The notes under the pieces were generated by a model. It worked only from the letters and a program-made list of their open reading frames with translations, was not told where the DNA came from and did no database searches. The translations under genes and the position numbers were made by a program. Positions 25,470 to 34,780 of a stretch of 64,000 bases of DNA are shown one piece after another. Source of the DNA: Rhinopithecimicrobium faecis (GTDB lineage: Bacteria > Bacteroidota > Bacteroidia > Sphingobacteriales > Sphingobacteriaceae); contig JAGKSB010000009.1 in the NCBI GenBank assembly GCA_017942165.1, forward strand, positions 1-64,000, written 5' to 3'. Positions within the stretch are counted from its first letter, which is position 1. Each line of letters starts with the position of its first letter.

Positions 25470-25736
25470 ACTTTTCAAATTAAATATTTTAAACTAGACT
25501 TAAATTTTAACATTCACCCTTAACCTTATTTGACAATAAAATGATTTACAGACAGATAACAACAATAAGGTAATGGTAGTTAAGAACGGAATAAAATAAT
25601 AGCGAAAATTAACAACTATTTTAGGAAAATATATTTTAAACTAAAAGACAGTTAATTAACTATTCATACAGAAATAAGGGCTATTTCAAGCTTAAAAAAA
25701 GCTAATAGTTGTTTAGGCAGTTAATAGAATTGGGGC
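25470..25736. other. AT-rich intergenic stretch without genes
   Basis: About 270 nt between the porin promoter and the YkvA gene terminator. It is very AT-rich with many stops in all frames. GTTAATTAAC (25651-25660) is a perfect 10-bp palindrome, but no promoter match, RNA gene or repeat beyond AT-rich runs is evident. Confidence 0.5.
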
Positions 25737-25764
25737 AAAAAAAAATCACAAGCTAAGCTTGTGA
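25737..25764 (-). terminator. Terminator overlapping the stop of the YkvA gene
   Basis: TCACAAGCT (25746-25754) pairs with AGCTTGTGA (25756-25764). The stop codon (25753-25755) is at the tip of the stem, and the minus strand continues with a run of nine T. The last coding codons form half the stem. Confidence 0.8.
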
Positions 25765-26121
25765 ATCTACATTTTTCCAAAGTTTATAGTTTGCAATCTC
25801 CTCCGAAAGCTTACTGATGGCGTAGCTTACAATGGCGACATCATCCACCCAACCGAGGACAGGAATTATATCAGGAATAGCATCAACTGGAGATATTACA
25901 TAGATAATAGTACCTACGATTACCGAAAGATTCCATTTACTAAGGTTATATTTTCCTGAGAATGCGTCTTTACACATGGCGATTAACAACTTAAAGTCAT
26001 CCATGCGTTCATTGAGATTTCCAGCTTTCTTTTCTGCTTGATTTAAATCATCTTCAGAAATACGCTCCGATTTAAAACGCTCAAAAAGAGACATTGCCCG
26101 ATCTAAGGATTGTTTTTTCAT
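25753..26121 (-). CDS. YkvA family (DUF1232) protein
   Basis: A 122-residue protein with a basic, charged N-terminal half (KSERISEDDLNQAEKKAGNL) and a DUF1232 core, YVISPVDAIPDIIPVLGWVDDVAIVSYAI, which is the family signature (SPxDxIPDxxPxxGxxDD). It is probably membrane associated through the hydrophobic helix of this core. No established function. It starts 2 nt after the xanthine phosphoribosyltransferase stop codon, so the two genes share a transcript ending at the stop-codon hairpin at 25737-25764. Confidence 0.88.
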   Translation of the reverse strand: MKKQSLDRAMSLFERFKSERISEDDLNQAEKKAGNLNERMDDFKLLIAMCKDAFSGKYNLSKWNLSVIVGTIIYVISPVDAIPDIIPVLGWVDDVAIVSYAISKLSEEIANYKLWKNVDSQA

Positions 26122-26123
26122 AA

Positions 26124-26699
26124 TTAATCTTCTTCAAATTCTATACCATCATTGGAAAGCTTTTTTACACGTACCAGTGATTCAATCTGAATATGTTGCA
26201 TTTCCCGCAATAAAGCTCCCCCCTTTTGGAAGGACTTTTCAATAATAAAGCCCATTCCTAACAGTTTAGCGCCCCCTTGAGTGACGAGGTCTTCGACTCC
26301 CAAAGCAGCATTACCATTCGCTAAGAAGTCGTCAATAAATAGAAAGGTATCCGCAGGTGTCACAAAGTCAGCACTGACACAAATAGCATAGGTACGGTCT
26401 TTCGTGTAAGAGTACACGGAAGATACCAGCATATTCTCCATGGTTTTTGGAGCAGCCTTCTTCACAAAGACGACAGGAATTTCCAATAAATAGCCTAGCA
26501 TCGTCGCTGGAGCAATACCCGAAGCTTCAATGGTAATAATTTTTGTGAAAGGCAAATTACCAAATCTACGCACAAATTCCATGGCCACAGACTTAATTAA
26601 CACAGGATCAATCTGATGATTGATAAAACTATCTACCTTTAATATCCCTCCATCAAAAGATTTACCATCTTTTAAAATGCGCTCTTTGAGTTTTTTCAT
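26124..26699 (-). CDS. xpt: Xanthine phosphoribosyltransferase
   Basis: A 191-residue purine salvage enzyme converting xanthine and PRPP to XMP and pyrophosphate. [15 protein letters not shown] and [11 protein letters not shown] match the N terminus of Xpt. The PRPP loop is [13 protein letters not shown] (residues about 125-137), and the length matches the 194-residue B. subtilis enzyme. The start at 26699 is preferred over an upstream in-frame ATG at 26750 because a promoter -7 box (26722-26729) lies between them. It precedes the YkvA gene. With so short a leader, no purine riboswitch is present. Confidence 0.93.
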   Translation of the reverse strand: MKKLKERILKDGKSFDGGILKVDSFINHQIDPVLIKSVAMEFVRRFGNLPFTKIITIEASGIAPATMLGYLLEIPVVFVKKAAPKTMENMLVSSVYSYTKDRTYAICVSADFVTPADTFLFIDDFLANGNAALGVEDLVTQGGAKLLGMGFIIEKSFQKGGALLREMQHIQIESLVRVKKLSNDGIEFEED

Positions 26700-26721
26700 C
26701 GCTTGCTGCAAAAAATTTCTG

Positions 26722-26729
26722 CAAAGGTA
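26722..26729 (-). promoter_or_regulatory. -7 box of the xpt-ykvA promoter
   Basis: The minus strand reads TAccTTTG followed by C, a full match to the Bacteroidota -7 consensus, 22 nt before the xpt ATG. No convincing -33 TTG is present at 19-21 nt. Confidence 0.55.
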
Positions 26730-26778
26730 CGATAATATATTAAGGCACATTTTATACCTTCATAAAAAAATTCACCCC

Positions 26779-27114
26779 ATGAACTATCTCTATTTTATTA
26801 TTTTTTGGGTATGTCAGATATTGTCAACCATTATATTCAAATATGGAGGCATACATCCCAAGTACCATTGGTCAGCAGTGGTCGTAGGAAATATTATCTT
26901 AATCTGCGCCAGCTGGTTTTTAATACAGCTTTTTAAATCTTTTCCACAGCCTATTGTAATCGCCTTATGTTCTGGAGGGACCTTCTTAACGGTACAACTT
27001 TCCATGGCATTGGTATTCCGTCAACCCCTCACATGGATGCAAATACTTGGATCTTTTGTAATTGTTGTCGGCATGGTGCTCGTAACATTTGGAGGTAAGG
27101 AAACGCTGAGTTAA
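26779..27114 (+). CDS. Small four-helix membrane protein, EamA/SMR-like half-transporter
   Basis: With the ATG at 26779 (MNYLYFIIFWVCQILSTIIFKYGG) this is a 111-residue protein with four predicted membrane helices. The layout, the Gly-rich end of helix 1 and the last helix VIVVGMVLVTFGGKE resemble one half of a DMT (EamA) transporter or a small multidrug resistance protein. The SMR signature Glu in helix 1 (position 14) is not visible, so substrate and even transport are unsure. The frame is open further upstream to 26620 but would overlap the divergent xpt gene and its promoter, so the internal start is chosen. The stop lies 22 nt from the converging BrkB remnant. Confidence 0.65.
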   Translation: MNYLYFIIFWVCQILSTIIFKYGGIHPKYHWSAVVVGNIILICASWFLIQLFKSFPQPIVIALCSGGTFLTVQLSMALVFRQPLTWMQILGSFVIVVGMVLVTFGGKETLS

Positions 27115-27136
27115 CATGGCGCGCACGAGCGAAAAA

Positions 27137-27442
27137 TTATTTTTCGATCTCCCGCTCATTTGTCGATAAGGGAGCCGGAGGAATGCTAGCGACTTCCCGC
27201 TCAATCTCCTGAAGCTCTACATGGACAGCAAACTCTGAAAAGACCTTCCCTTTGATTGCATCCTCGCCTAAGAAGATGCCCGCTAGAGATATAATAAGCA
27301 CGAGAATTGGCCCTAAGGAGAAGACCGTATAGTAGGCTAAAGAGGCGCTATACTTCAGGCTATCTTCATCAGCGAAGCCTAAGACTGAATTCTTTAAGAT
27401 GGTAAAATATTTTTTAAAAAAACTTGTTTTCTCCTGACTCAT
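27137..27442 (-). pseudogene. Truncated YihY/BrkB family membrane protein
   Basis: The first 70 or so residues (FFKKYFTILKNSVLGFADE, SASLAYYTVFSLGPILVL and GIFLGEDAIKGKVFSEF) are the N terminus of YihY/BrkB (UPF0761) proteins, which have six membrane helices and about 300 residues. Only the first helix region is kept, and the remaining about 30 residues (ending PLSTNEREIEK) do not resemble the family. A convergent gene ends 22 nt past the stop, so the missing two thirds are absent rather than frame-shifted. Deletion or a recombination scar is likely. ATG 27451 is an alternative start three residues earlier. A short functional derivative cannot be excluded. Confidence 0.75.
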
Positions 27443-27522
27443 GGTTTTCAATTGACTGGTTGAATAATACTGTATAAAATAAAAACCCCTTTGTTAGGAA
27501 ATAGTTTGAATAAAACACACAT

Positions 27523-27555
27523 AAAAAAAGGGAGAAACGCTTGTTTCTCCCTTTT
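27523..27555 (-). terminator. Terminator of SusC/SusD pair 2
   Basis: AAAAGGGAGAAAC (27526-27538) pairs perfectly with GTTTCTCCCTTTT (27543-27555) across GCTT. The minus strand continues in T residues, 48 nt after the SusD stop. Confidence 0.88.
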
Positions 27556-27603
27556 ATATCCTATCAATTAGATCGCTTCTGTGCGATATATCGCTGGTTA
27601 GTA

Positions 27604-29310
27604 TTAAAAACCAGGATTCTGCGTTAAAGTACCATTACTTCTATCTATTTCCGTTAATGGAATAGGGAAGATCTCAGCTTTCGGTGTAAATACTAACCCT
27701 TTGTAAAATGGTAAGTGTGTACCTTCAAATGATGAGTAAGATTCAATCACATCTTTGGCAATTCCCCAACGTACTAAGTCGAAGAAACGGTGACCTTCCA
27801 TCGCTAATTCTATACGACGCTCAAAACGTACAGCTTTACGCGCGTAATCTTGATTAGCAAAACTAGGATAAGGTTTTACAACATAGTTAGCGGCGTTATT
27901 ACCATATTTAGTTTTCTTAGGAGCTAATTTTGCCGCACGGTTACGTACGGAATTTACTAAGGTCAAAGCTTCCGAAAGATTTCCTAATTCAACCTGACAT
28001 TCCGCAGCCATCAGGACTACATCAGCTAGACGGATGATATTGACATCTAAGCCTGTTAAGTAATTAGCACCCGAAGCCGTTTGTGTAGCGTATTGAGATT
28101 GAGGGATCATTGTTTTAATACCTACAAATGGACCAGCATAAGATGCCGAACGAATCCAGTCATTTCCTGGCATAATTCCGTAATCCAAATATTCTACACC
28201 ACGACGTCCTACCGTATAGTCTAAGCGAGGATCCACGCGTAACGTTGTATCAAGTACATACTTGTTGTTTGGCGCTTTCATATCCGAAAGGTACGGGTTG
28301 TTACGGAATGAATTATCCAATAAGGGAAGACCATTCGCGTCTACTTTATACGCATTCACCAAGTCAATTGTCGGTTGGTAGAAACCACAACATCCTACAG
28401 GTGAAGTTCCATATAAACCTGAAAGCATGTCGCCTACATTGGCATTATCAGGGGCACCATTACTGTTGATAGCATGCTTAGAAACTAACAATGCTTCAGG
28501 GCCATCTTCTGTTAACACGTTAAAATTATTCCAGAAATTTAGGGACGTTATATCGCGACCAGCAATAACTTCTTTGAATAACGCTAAAGCTTCCGGGTAT
28601 TTCTTTTGATATAAGTATACTTTTCCTAAGTAAGCTTTCGCTGCTGCTTTAGTTACGCGACCACCTTCATTATTGATTTTACTTACAGGAAGATTTGCTT
28701 CAGCAAATTTTAAATCCTCAATAATTTTAGGAAGAATATCTTCCGTGTTAGGCTTTACTTTAGCTTCCTCAAGTGTTGTATTTTCATCAATCCAAGGAAG
28801 GTTTTTAAAGATACGCCACATAAAGAAATAGTAGTGTCCACGTAACATACGTGCTTCCGCCAAAATCTCTTTAGCACGCGCTGCAGTAACTTTTTTCGTA
28901 CCCGCTTGATCTGTATTTACAGATGCAATGGTACCATTAGCACGTAATACACCCTCATAATATACCTGCCACATGGTGCTTAAGTTGTCATTCTCAGCAT
29001 TTACACCATAGGTCTCAATCATATTCATATTCGGCTGATCGGTTTGCTCAGACCCTTTATGCGCATTATCGGAGGTCATCTCTCCAAACACCCATTGACT
29101 GGGTGCAGAAGCATAATTTCCCCAGGTACCTGAGATATTTCCATTCATAATGGAGTAAGCTCCTAAAAGCTGCATCTCAATACTTTCAGCGGTGCCGAGT
29201 TGAACATCGGACAATTCTCCTTGCGGAACTTTATTTAAGAAATCTTTAGAACAGCCTGTTAATAAGAAAGCTGCAATACCGACTTGTGCTATTAAATTAT
29301 ATATTTTCAT
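27604..29310 (-). CDS. SusD/RagB family lipoprotein (pair 2)
   Basis: A 568-residue surface lipoprotein with signal peptide and lipobox LLTGC (C20), then SKDFLNKVPQGEL, a standard SusD opening. TPR helices (AEARMLRGHYYFFMWRIFKNL) and the C-terminal SusD domain (LADVVLMAAECQVEL, FERRIELAMEGHRFFDLVRWG, IPLTEIDRS) are complete. It works with the SusC protein encoded 18 nt upstream in ligand binding and import. No CAZyme or peptidase gene follows before the terminator, so ligand identity is open. Confidence 0.95.
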   Translation of the reverse strand: MKIYNLIAQVGIAAFLLTGCSKDFLNKVPQGELSDVQLGTAESIEMQLLGAYSIMNGNISGTWGNYASAPSQWVFGEMTSDNAHKGSEQTDQPNMNMIETYGVNAENDNLSTMWQVYYEGVLRANGTIASVNTDQAGTKKVTAARAKEILAEARMLRGHYYFFMWRIFKNLPWIDENTTLEEAKVKPNTEDILPKIIEDLKFAEANLPVSKINNEGGRVTKAAAKAYLGKVYLYQKKYPEALALFKEVIAGRDITSLNFWNNFNVLTEDGPEALLVSKHAINSNGAPDNANVGDMLSGLYGTSPVGCCGFYQPTIDLVNAYKVDANGLPLLDNSFRNNPYLSDMKAPNNKYVLDTTLRVDPRLDYTVGRRGVEYLDYGIMPGNDWIRSASYAGPFVGIKTMIPQSQYATQTASGANYLTGLDVNIIRLADVVLMAAECQVELGNLSEALTLVNSVRNRAAKLAPKKTKYGNNAANYVVKPYPSFANQDYARKAVRFERRIELAMEGHRFFDLVRWGIAKDVIESYSSFEGTHLPFYKGLVFTPKAEIFPIPLTEIDRSNGTLTQNPGF

Positions 29311-29328
29311 GATCTATCTATTAAACGA

Positions 29329-32300
29329 TTAAAAACCTAAACTAACTCCCAATGTATATTGTCTTGCTTGTGGGTAGATACCTAAATCTACACCTAAAGC
29401 CGAATATGTTGAGGAGAACGCTGAAACTTCAGGATCTAAACCATCGTATTTAGTAAATGTCAGTAAATTGGTTACCCCTGCATACACGCGAATTTTATTC
29501 ATAGCAGTTTTATCGCCGAATAGATTTTTGGTATTGAAGTTATAGCCAATTTGTAAGTTTTTCAATTTTAAATAACTACCATCTTTCACAAAGTAGCTTG
29601 AAGATGCGTACTCATAAGCCGACACATTATTTGCTAAGGAAGGAATTTCGCTACCCGTATTTGTTGGGCTCCAAGCATCTAATAAACGTGCACTTTTCTG
29701 TCCCGCAAATACACCGAAATCAGTGAATAGACGCGTAGCATCATAGATGTCATTTCCTTGTGATCCGTAGAAGAATAATACGACATCAAAGTTTTTGTAC
29801 TTCGCATTGATATTTAAAGAGTATACAAAATCAGGGTGTGGGTTACCAATAATTGTACGGTCTTCACCGTTGATCTCGCCATCCCCATTGATATCGGCAA
29901 ACTTCAAACCTCCTGGACGCGCTTTATCATAGGAAACGGAGTTAGATACATCCGCAGCATCTTGATAGATCCCCAAAGTCTTGTATCCAAAGAAAGAACC
30001 TAAAGGCTGTCCTTGCGTTAAGATGGAAGTTTGTAGATTTCTAATTCCTCCGTAGATATCTTGGTTTACCGAAGGAGCTAATTCAACAACCTTATTTCTG
30101 TTAGCAGAAATATTCGTAGTCACATCTAAGGTAAATGGTTTTTCTTGTCTATGACCATAGTGGTAACCTAAGGATAGCTCTAAACCGGAGTTTTTCATGC
30201 TTCCAATATTTACGAAAGGAGCTGACGCTCTACCAATAGCGATTGCCGGAAGAGGCAAACGGTAAAGCATGTCTGCTGTAGTCTTTGTGTACCAATCAAT
30301 GGATCCATCAAAATCACCCTGTAAAATGGAGAAATCTAAACCCGCATTGAAAGATTTAACTTGCTCCCATTTGATATTCTCATTGCTATAAGCACTTTTC
30401 CATAAACCTGGACTCACAGATCCACCGATAGGGTAAGAAGAAGAAGTTAATGAAGAACCGTAACGGTTAGCATATTGATTCGCAGGGATGCGCTGATTAC
30501 CTGTAATACCGTAACCTGCTCTTAATTTTAAGTCATTCATCCATTTTACATCACGCAAGAAAGGCTCTTGCGAAAGACGCCATGCTGCAGAGAAACCTGG
30601 GAATACACCATATTTATTCTCCGGACCGAAGTTAGAAGAACCGTCACGACGGATGGTAGCACTGAAGATATAGCGATCTAATAAACTGTAATCTGCCTTT
30701 CCAAAGATGGAGAATAACGAACCTACAGTTCCAGAACCTGCATTACCAATATTTGCGGTACCGGAATTGAGGTAAAGGTAATCTAAGCTGCTCATGGTAA
30801 AGTAGCCTGTTCTGCTACCAGAAATTTCGCGCCATCTGTTTGCTATCGCTTCCGTACCAGCAAGAATATTTAAACTGTGATCTTTACCTAATTTAGGTTT
30901 ATAGTTTAAGGTATTTGTCCATGTCCACTCCGTGGTATAGCCATAATACTCACTCATACCGTTGTTAAATGTTCCTTCCGAGAACTCCGGATTTGCGTAG
31001 TTATAGCTGACCCCATTGTAGTTTTCATAACGCATACCTAAGTTGGTACGTAATGTTAACCCGTCAATAACATCCACTTCGCCAAAAGCATTTCCAAAGA
31101 AGAAGTTGCTCTTATTCTTATTATCCTTAGCACGATAAGCAACAGCTACTGGGTTCCCCCCATTACCATAGCCCCCAAAGGAACCTGCAAAGTTTCCACC
31201 TTCATCGTAAACAGGGATAATATTTTGAATACGGTAAGCCCATCCTACAACAGACTCATCCGATTGATAGCCCCCCGCAGTATTAGGATTTACTCCCATA
31301 CCGTAACCTTCGGTAAAACTATATTGCATATTTTGTCCAAAGCGCAATTTATTGTTAAAGGCTTTGAAGCTTGTATTCGTACGTGCATTATACTTTTTGA
31401 AACCCGAGTGAATAACCGTTCCCTGTTGATTAAAGTAACCTCCAGAAAAAGCATAGGTAGCATTTTCTCCACCACCCGTAGAGCTCAATTGATACGATTG
31501 TATAGGCGCATTGCGCGTAATCTCTTTAAACCAATCCGTTCCTCCTTGGTTGGCTTTTGTAATTTGGTAGAAGTCCGTACGATCCTTGCCATTGTAGTTA
31601 TATTTTGACATATCTACATCTGCAGGCGTAATGGCATTACCAACCTTCGGACCAGCCAATAAATATTCTGGCAGGGTATTATTCGTATTATTTAATTTGT
31701 TATTAACATCTAAGATCTGCTGTGGCGTCATCATTTTCGGGAATCTACCACTATTAGGTGCTCCGACACCCACATAGGCATCGACATTGATTGAAGGCTT
31801 TGTATTGACGCGACCTGCTTTAGTGGTGATAATTACAACCCCATTATTTGCACGAGAACCGTAGATAGATGCTGCCGAAGCATCTTTTAAGACCTGCATG
31901 GTCTCAATATCGTTTTGATTTAACCAGCTTAACTTACCTTCAAAAGGCACACCATCAATAACATATAGCGGTTCATTGTTATTAATGGTACTAAAACCAC
32001 GGATTTTAATTTGTGGTGTAGATCCTGGCGCACCATCATTCACAATTTGCACCCCTGTTGCACGACCTTGTAATGCTTCTACAGCTGAAGAAGCAGGTAG
32101 CGATTTCAATTGATCGGTATTAACGACAGCTACAGCTCCTGTTAAATCTTTCTTACGCTGCGTGGTATAACCCGTTACAACAACTTCATCAATAGAACCT
32201 GAGATACCCGCAAGAGAAATATTTAGAGGTGCTGTGACGGAGCTCACTGTAGCCGATTGGACTTTAAATCCGACATAGCTAACTTCTAAAACATCGTTTA

Positions 32301-32604
32301 ACGCGGCATTAATTTGAAAATACCCCTGATTGTCGGAGGAAGTAGCAATGGATGTGCCAGCGACTTTAATCGTTGCCCCAGCAATAGGCGTATTAGTAGC
32401 TTCTTCAAGAATACGTCCTTTCACAAGTTGTTGCTGTGAGGTAAATTTCACTGCACTGCTCGTTGCAGGGTCAAAATTTACCATAGGATTTCCTAAAGTT
32501 TGGTTACTAATTAGTAAGAGTGCACTAGTCACCCAAAAGGAATGTTTCAATGATTTTTTATGATCCATAAAGTCCTCATTAAAAAAACGTAGGAGTTTTT
32601 TCAT
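29329..32604 (-). CDS. SusC/RagA family TonB-linked outer membrane transporter (pair 2)
   Basis: A 1091-residue TonB-dependent transporter. After an N-terminal stretch and a signal helix (FWVTSALLLISNQTLG), a carboxypeptidase-like regulatory domain starts at LVKGRILEEATNTPIAGA. The plug has EVVVTGYTTQRKKDLTGAV and DASAASIYGSRANNGVVIITTKAG, and the barrel ends TLGVSLGF. ATG 32604 gives a 12-residue leader before the more typical MDHKKSLKHSF start at M13. Which one is used is unclear. It has no STN domain. It diverges from a fatty-acyl-CoA ligase gene across a 315-nt gap. Confidence 0.95.
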   Translation of the reverse strand: MKKLLRFFNEDFMDHKKSLKHSFWVTSALLLISNQTLGNPMVNFDPATSSAVKFTSQQQLVKGRILEEATNTPIAGATIKVAGTSIATSSDNQGYFQINAALNDVLEVSYVGFKVQSATVSSVTAPLNISLAGISGSIDEVVVTGYTTQRKKDLTGAVAVVNTDQLKSLPASSAVEALQGRATGVQIVNDGAPGSTPQIKIRGFSTINNNEPLYVIDGVPFEGKLSWLNQNDIETMQVLKDASAASIYGSRANNGVVIITTKAGRVNTKPSINVDAYVGVGAPNSGRFPKMMTPQQILDVNNKLNNTNNTLPEYLLAGPKVGNAITPADVDMSKYNYNGKDRTDFYQITKANQGGTDWFKEITRNAPIQSYQLSSTGGGENATYAFSGGYFNQQGTVIHSGFKKYNARTNTSFKAFNNKLRFGQNMQYSFTEGYGMGVNPNTAGGYQSDESVVGWAYRIQNIIPVYDEGGNFAGSFGGYGNGGNPVAVAYRAKDNKNKSNFFFGNAFGEVDVIDGLTLRTNLGMRYENYNGVSYNYANPEFSEGTFNNGMSEYYGYTTEWTWTNTLNYKPKLGKDHSLNILAGTEAIANRWREISGSRTGYFTMSSLDYLYLNSGTANIGNAGSGTVGSLFSIFGKADYSLLDRYIFSATIRRDGSSNFGPENKYGVFPGFSAAWRLSQEPFLRDVKWMNDLKLRAGYGITGNQRIPANQYANRYGSSLTSSSYPIGGSVSPGLWKSAYSNENIKWEQVKSFNAGLDFSILQGDFDGSIDWYTKTTADMLYRLPLPAIAIGRASAPFVNIGSMKNSGLELSLGYHYGHRQEKPFTLDVTTNISANRNKVVELAPSVNQDIYGGIRNLQTSILTQGQPLGSFFGYKTLGIYQDAADVSNSVSYDKARPGGLKFADINGDGEINGEDRTIIGNPHPDFVYSLNINAKYKNFDVVLFFYGSQGNDIYDATRLFTDFGVFAGQKSARLLDAWSPTNTGSEIPSLANNVSAYEYASSSYFVKDGSYLKLKNLQIGYNFNTKNLFGDKTAMNKIRVYAGVTNLLTFTKYDGLDPEVSAFSSTYSALGVDLGIYPQARQYTLGVSLGF

Positions 32605-32919
32605 AATTAGTTGTTTTGGTTTTAGTAATTGGTATTATGCGATTACCTAGGTATTGAATAACCACATAAATGTTACGAATGCAAGATACGAAATCGATTG
32701 TGTTCTCCTAATTTTTTTTATTTTTTTTTAAAACAAAATCAAAAAGCTGATTTAAAGAGCTGCTCGAAGCCTATGAAAATAAAGATTCGAAGGCTAAAGA
32801 AACCACTAATAGTAACTTAATGTTATTAGTATTTTATACTTTTGCAAACTTTGGTATCTAATAAATGTTAATGTTTTAACATATTGATAACGGATATTAG
32901 TTATGTATAATAAGTATTA
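32605..32919. other. Divergent promoter region between SusC pair 2 and the acyl-CoA ligase gene
   Basis: 315 nt without a gene. It holds poly-T/poly-A tracts around 32711-32733, an ATCGAT palindrome at 32693-32698 and, on the plus strand, a -7 box TActTTTG at 32837-32844 for the ligase gene. On the minus strand the nearest -7-like element is TATCTTGC (one base short), so the susC promoter is not clear. No RNA gene or long repeat is seen. Confidence 0.5.
32837..32844 (+). promoter_or_regulatory. -7 box upstream of the acyl-CoA ligase gene
   Basis: TActTTTG followed by C is a full match to the Bacteroidota -7 element, 75 nt before the start at 32920. No clear TTG at the -33 distance. Confidence 0.5.
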
Positions 32920-34698
32920 ATGGAAGAAAAATTAAGAATATTCGATCTAGCCAAACGGCAAATAGATTTATTTCCAGAACTCAGCATGTTTTCTAGAAAG
33001 ATCAACGACACTTGGGTACCTTTAACAACGATTGATTTCCTTGCTGAGGTAGATGCCGTTTCGAAAGGTCTCATTAAGCTTGGGGTAAAACAAAATGAAA
33101 AAGTTGCTCTGATAGCGGAAAGCAGCGTAGAGTGGCATATTGTCGATTTTGCAATCCAACAAATTGGCGCTATTGTCGTGGCGATCTATCCTAATATCTC
33201 CGATTCTGACTATCAGTATATATTTAATGATGCTGAAATCAAAGTATGCATTGTAAGTTCTAAGAGCTTATATAAACGCATGACTTCCTTAGCGGACTCC
33301 ATTTATTCCATGAAATTTATTTTTGCCATCCAGGAACATGAGGACGTTCGCAACTGGTCGGAATTAAAGGAGATGGGACATTATATCGATGAGGGGGAAA
33401 TTAATCTGCGAAGCAGTCAGATAAAAGATACCGATTTAGCGACATTAATCTACACCTCAGGAACCACAGGAAAGCCTAAAGGTGTTATGCTCTCCCACCG
33501 AAATATTATTTCCAATGTCTATTCGGCACGTGAAATTACGCCTTGTCAAGCGTATGACCGCGGCTTAACTTTCCTCCCTCCTTGTCACGCCTATGAGCGC
33601 ATGGTGATATACGTCTATATGTATATAGGTATTACGATACATATTGCCGAATCATTTGATAAAATCGGTATCAACTTAAAAGAAACACAGCCGCATATTA
33701 TGACAGCTGTACCACGGATTCTGGAAAAGGTGTATGAGAAAATCATGAAAACGGGCCACGATCTAACGGGGCTAAAACGACAGATTTTTGACTGGGCTAT
33801 AGCTGTTGGTGAAGCATATGACCCAGAACCTGGAAAAAACAGCTTCTCCTACAATCTAAAGTTGAAGTTAGCAAAGGCGTTAGTTTTGGATAAATGGTAT
33901 GCGGGTCTAGGGGGACAACTGAAGACGGTAGCTACGGGATCAGCGTCATTACAATCGAAGTTAATACGTGTATTTTTGGCTGCAGGAATACCCATTTACG
34001 AAGGCTATGGAATGACGGAATCCTCTCCCTTAATCTCTGTAAACCACTATATAAAAGGCACACGTGTGGGAACAGTAGGCCCTGTAGTGAAGGATGTAGC
34101 CGTAAAAATTGCTGAAGATGGTGAGATTCTCGTTAAAGGGCCTAATGTGATGATGGGCTATTACAAGAATCAAGCAGAAACGGATAAAACAATTATTGAC
34201 GGATGGCTACATACCGGTGATATTGGTGTTTGGGAAGATAAGATTTTTCTTAAGATAATCGACCGTAAGAAAGAGATGTTTAAAATATCTGGTGGAAAAT
34301 ACGTGATCCCGCAGCCCATAGAAACAAAACTCGTAGAATCCCGCTTTATTGAACAGGCTATGGTGTTTGGAGATAGTCAAAAATTTGCCTCCGCATTTAT
34401 CGTTCCCAGCTATGCTAACTTGATCGATTGGGCTAAGTCGGATGCTCCTGACATCGTCGGCCTTCCAAAATTGGACTTCTTAAGGCACGACACAGTTATC
34501 AAGAAAATTAATACTGAGGTACGTTTAGCAAACCATAATTTTGGAAATTGGGAGCAGATAAAAAAACCTATAATTATACCTGAAGAGTTTACCATTGAGG
34601 GTGGAGAACTTACGCCAACATTAAAATTAAAAAGGAAGGTAATTCTAAGCAAATACCAAGACTTATTTGACCAACTATATAAGAGTAATCTCGACTAG
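32920..34698 (+). CDS. Long-chain fatty acid--CoA ligase (AMP-forming)
   Basis: A 592-residue ATP-dependent ligase activating fatty acids via an acyl-AMP. The P-loop-like motif YTSGTTGKPKGVMLSH is at about residues 177-192. GYGMTESSPLISVN is the acyl-binding A5-like motif, GWLHTGDIG the ATPase motif and DRKKEMFKISGGKYVIPQPIE the hinge and catalytic Lys region. This form (FadD15/AMP-binding 'long-chain' class, about 600 aa) is standard in Bacteroidota. The N-terminal region is complete and no membrane segment is visible. Single gene ended by a strong terminator. It supplies fatty acids for lipid synthesis or degradation. Confidence 0.93.
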   Translation: MEEKLRIFDLAKRQIDLFPELSMFSRKINDTWVPLTTIDFLAEVDAVSKGLIKLGVKQNEKVALIAESSVEWHIVDFAIQQIGAIVVAIYPNISDSDYQYIFNDAEIKVCIVSSKSLYKRMTSLADSIYSMKFIFAIQEHEDVRNWSELKEMGHYIDEGEINLRSSQIKDTDLATLIYTSGTTGKPKGVMLSHRNIISNVYSAREITPCQAYDRGLTFLPPCHAYERMVIYVYMYIGITIHIAESFDKIGINLKETQPHIMTAVPRILEKVYEKIMKTGHDLTGLKRQIFDWAIAVGEAYDPEPGKNSFSYNLKLKLAKALVLDKWYAGLGGQLKTVATGSASLQSKLIRVFLAAGIPIYEGYGMTESSPLISVNHYIKGTRVGTVGPVVKDVAVKIAEDGEILVKGPNVMMGYYKNQAETDKTIIDGWLHTGDIGVWEDKIFLKIIDRKKEMFKISGGKYVIPQPIETKLVESRFIEQAMVFGDSQKFASAFIVPSYANLIDWAKSDAPDIVGLPKLDFLRHDTVIKKINTEVRLANHNFGNWEQIKKPIIIPEEFTIEGGELTPTLKLKRKVILSKYQDLFDQLYKSNLD

Positions 34699-34727
34699 TC
34701 TTCACAGCTTACGAAATACTTATAATC

Positions 34728-34765
34728 AAAAGAGGTTCTTTATCAGCTGATAAAGAACCTCTTTT
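34728..34765. terminator. Bidirectional terminator, perfect 38-bp palindrome
   Basis: Arms AAAAGAGGTTCTTTATCAG (34728-34746) and its exact complement (34747-34765) form a perfect stem without a spacer, flanked by A and T runs, between the convergent ligase and DEAD-box genes. Confidence 0.88.
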
Positions 34766-34780
34766 AGTTTGCACCTATTT

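Noticed and set aside
26700..26778. Purine riboswitch before xpt
   Set aside because: Only about 16 nt would lie between transcription start and ATG, and no aptamer-like stems are visible.
26986..27204. Continuation of the BrkB protein in another frame
   Set aside because: The translated frame shows no resemblance to BrkB helices 2-6, so a simple frameshift is excluded.
31225..31608. 127-residue plus-strand frame opposite SusC pair 2
   Set aside because: Antisense to a well-supported SusC gene, composition of a shadow frame.
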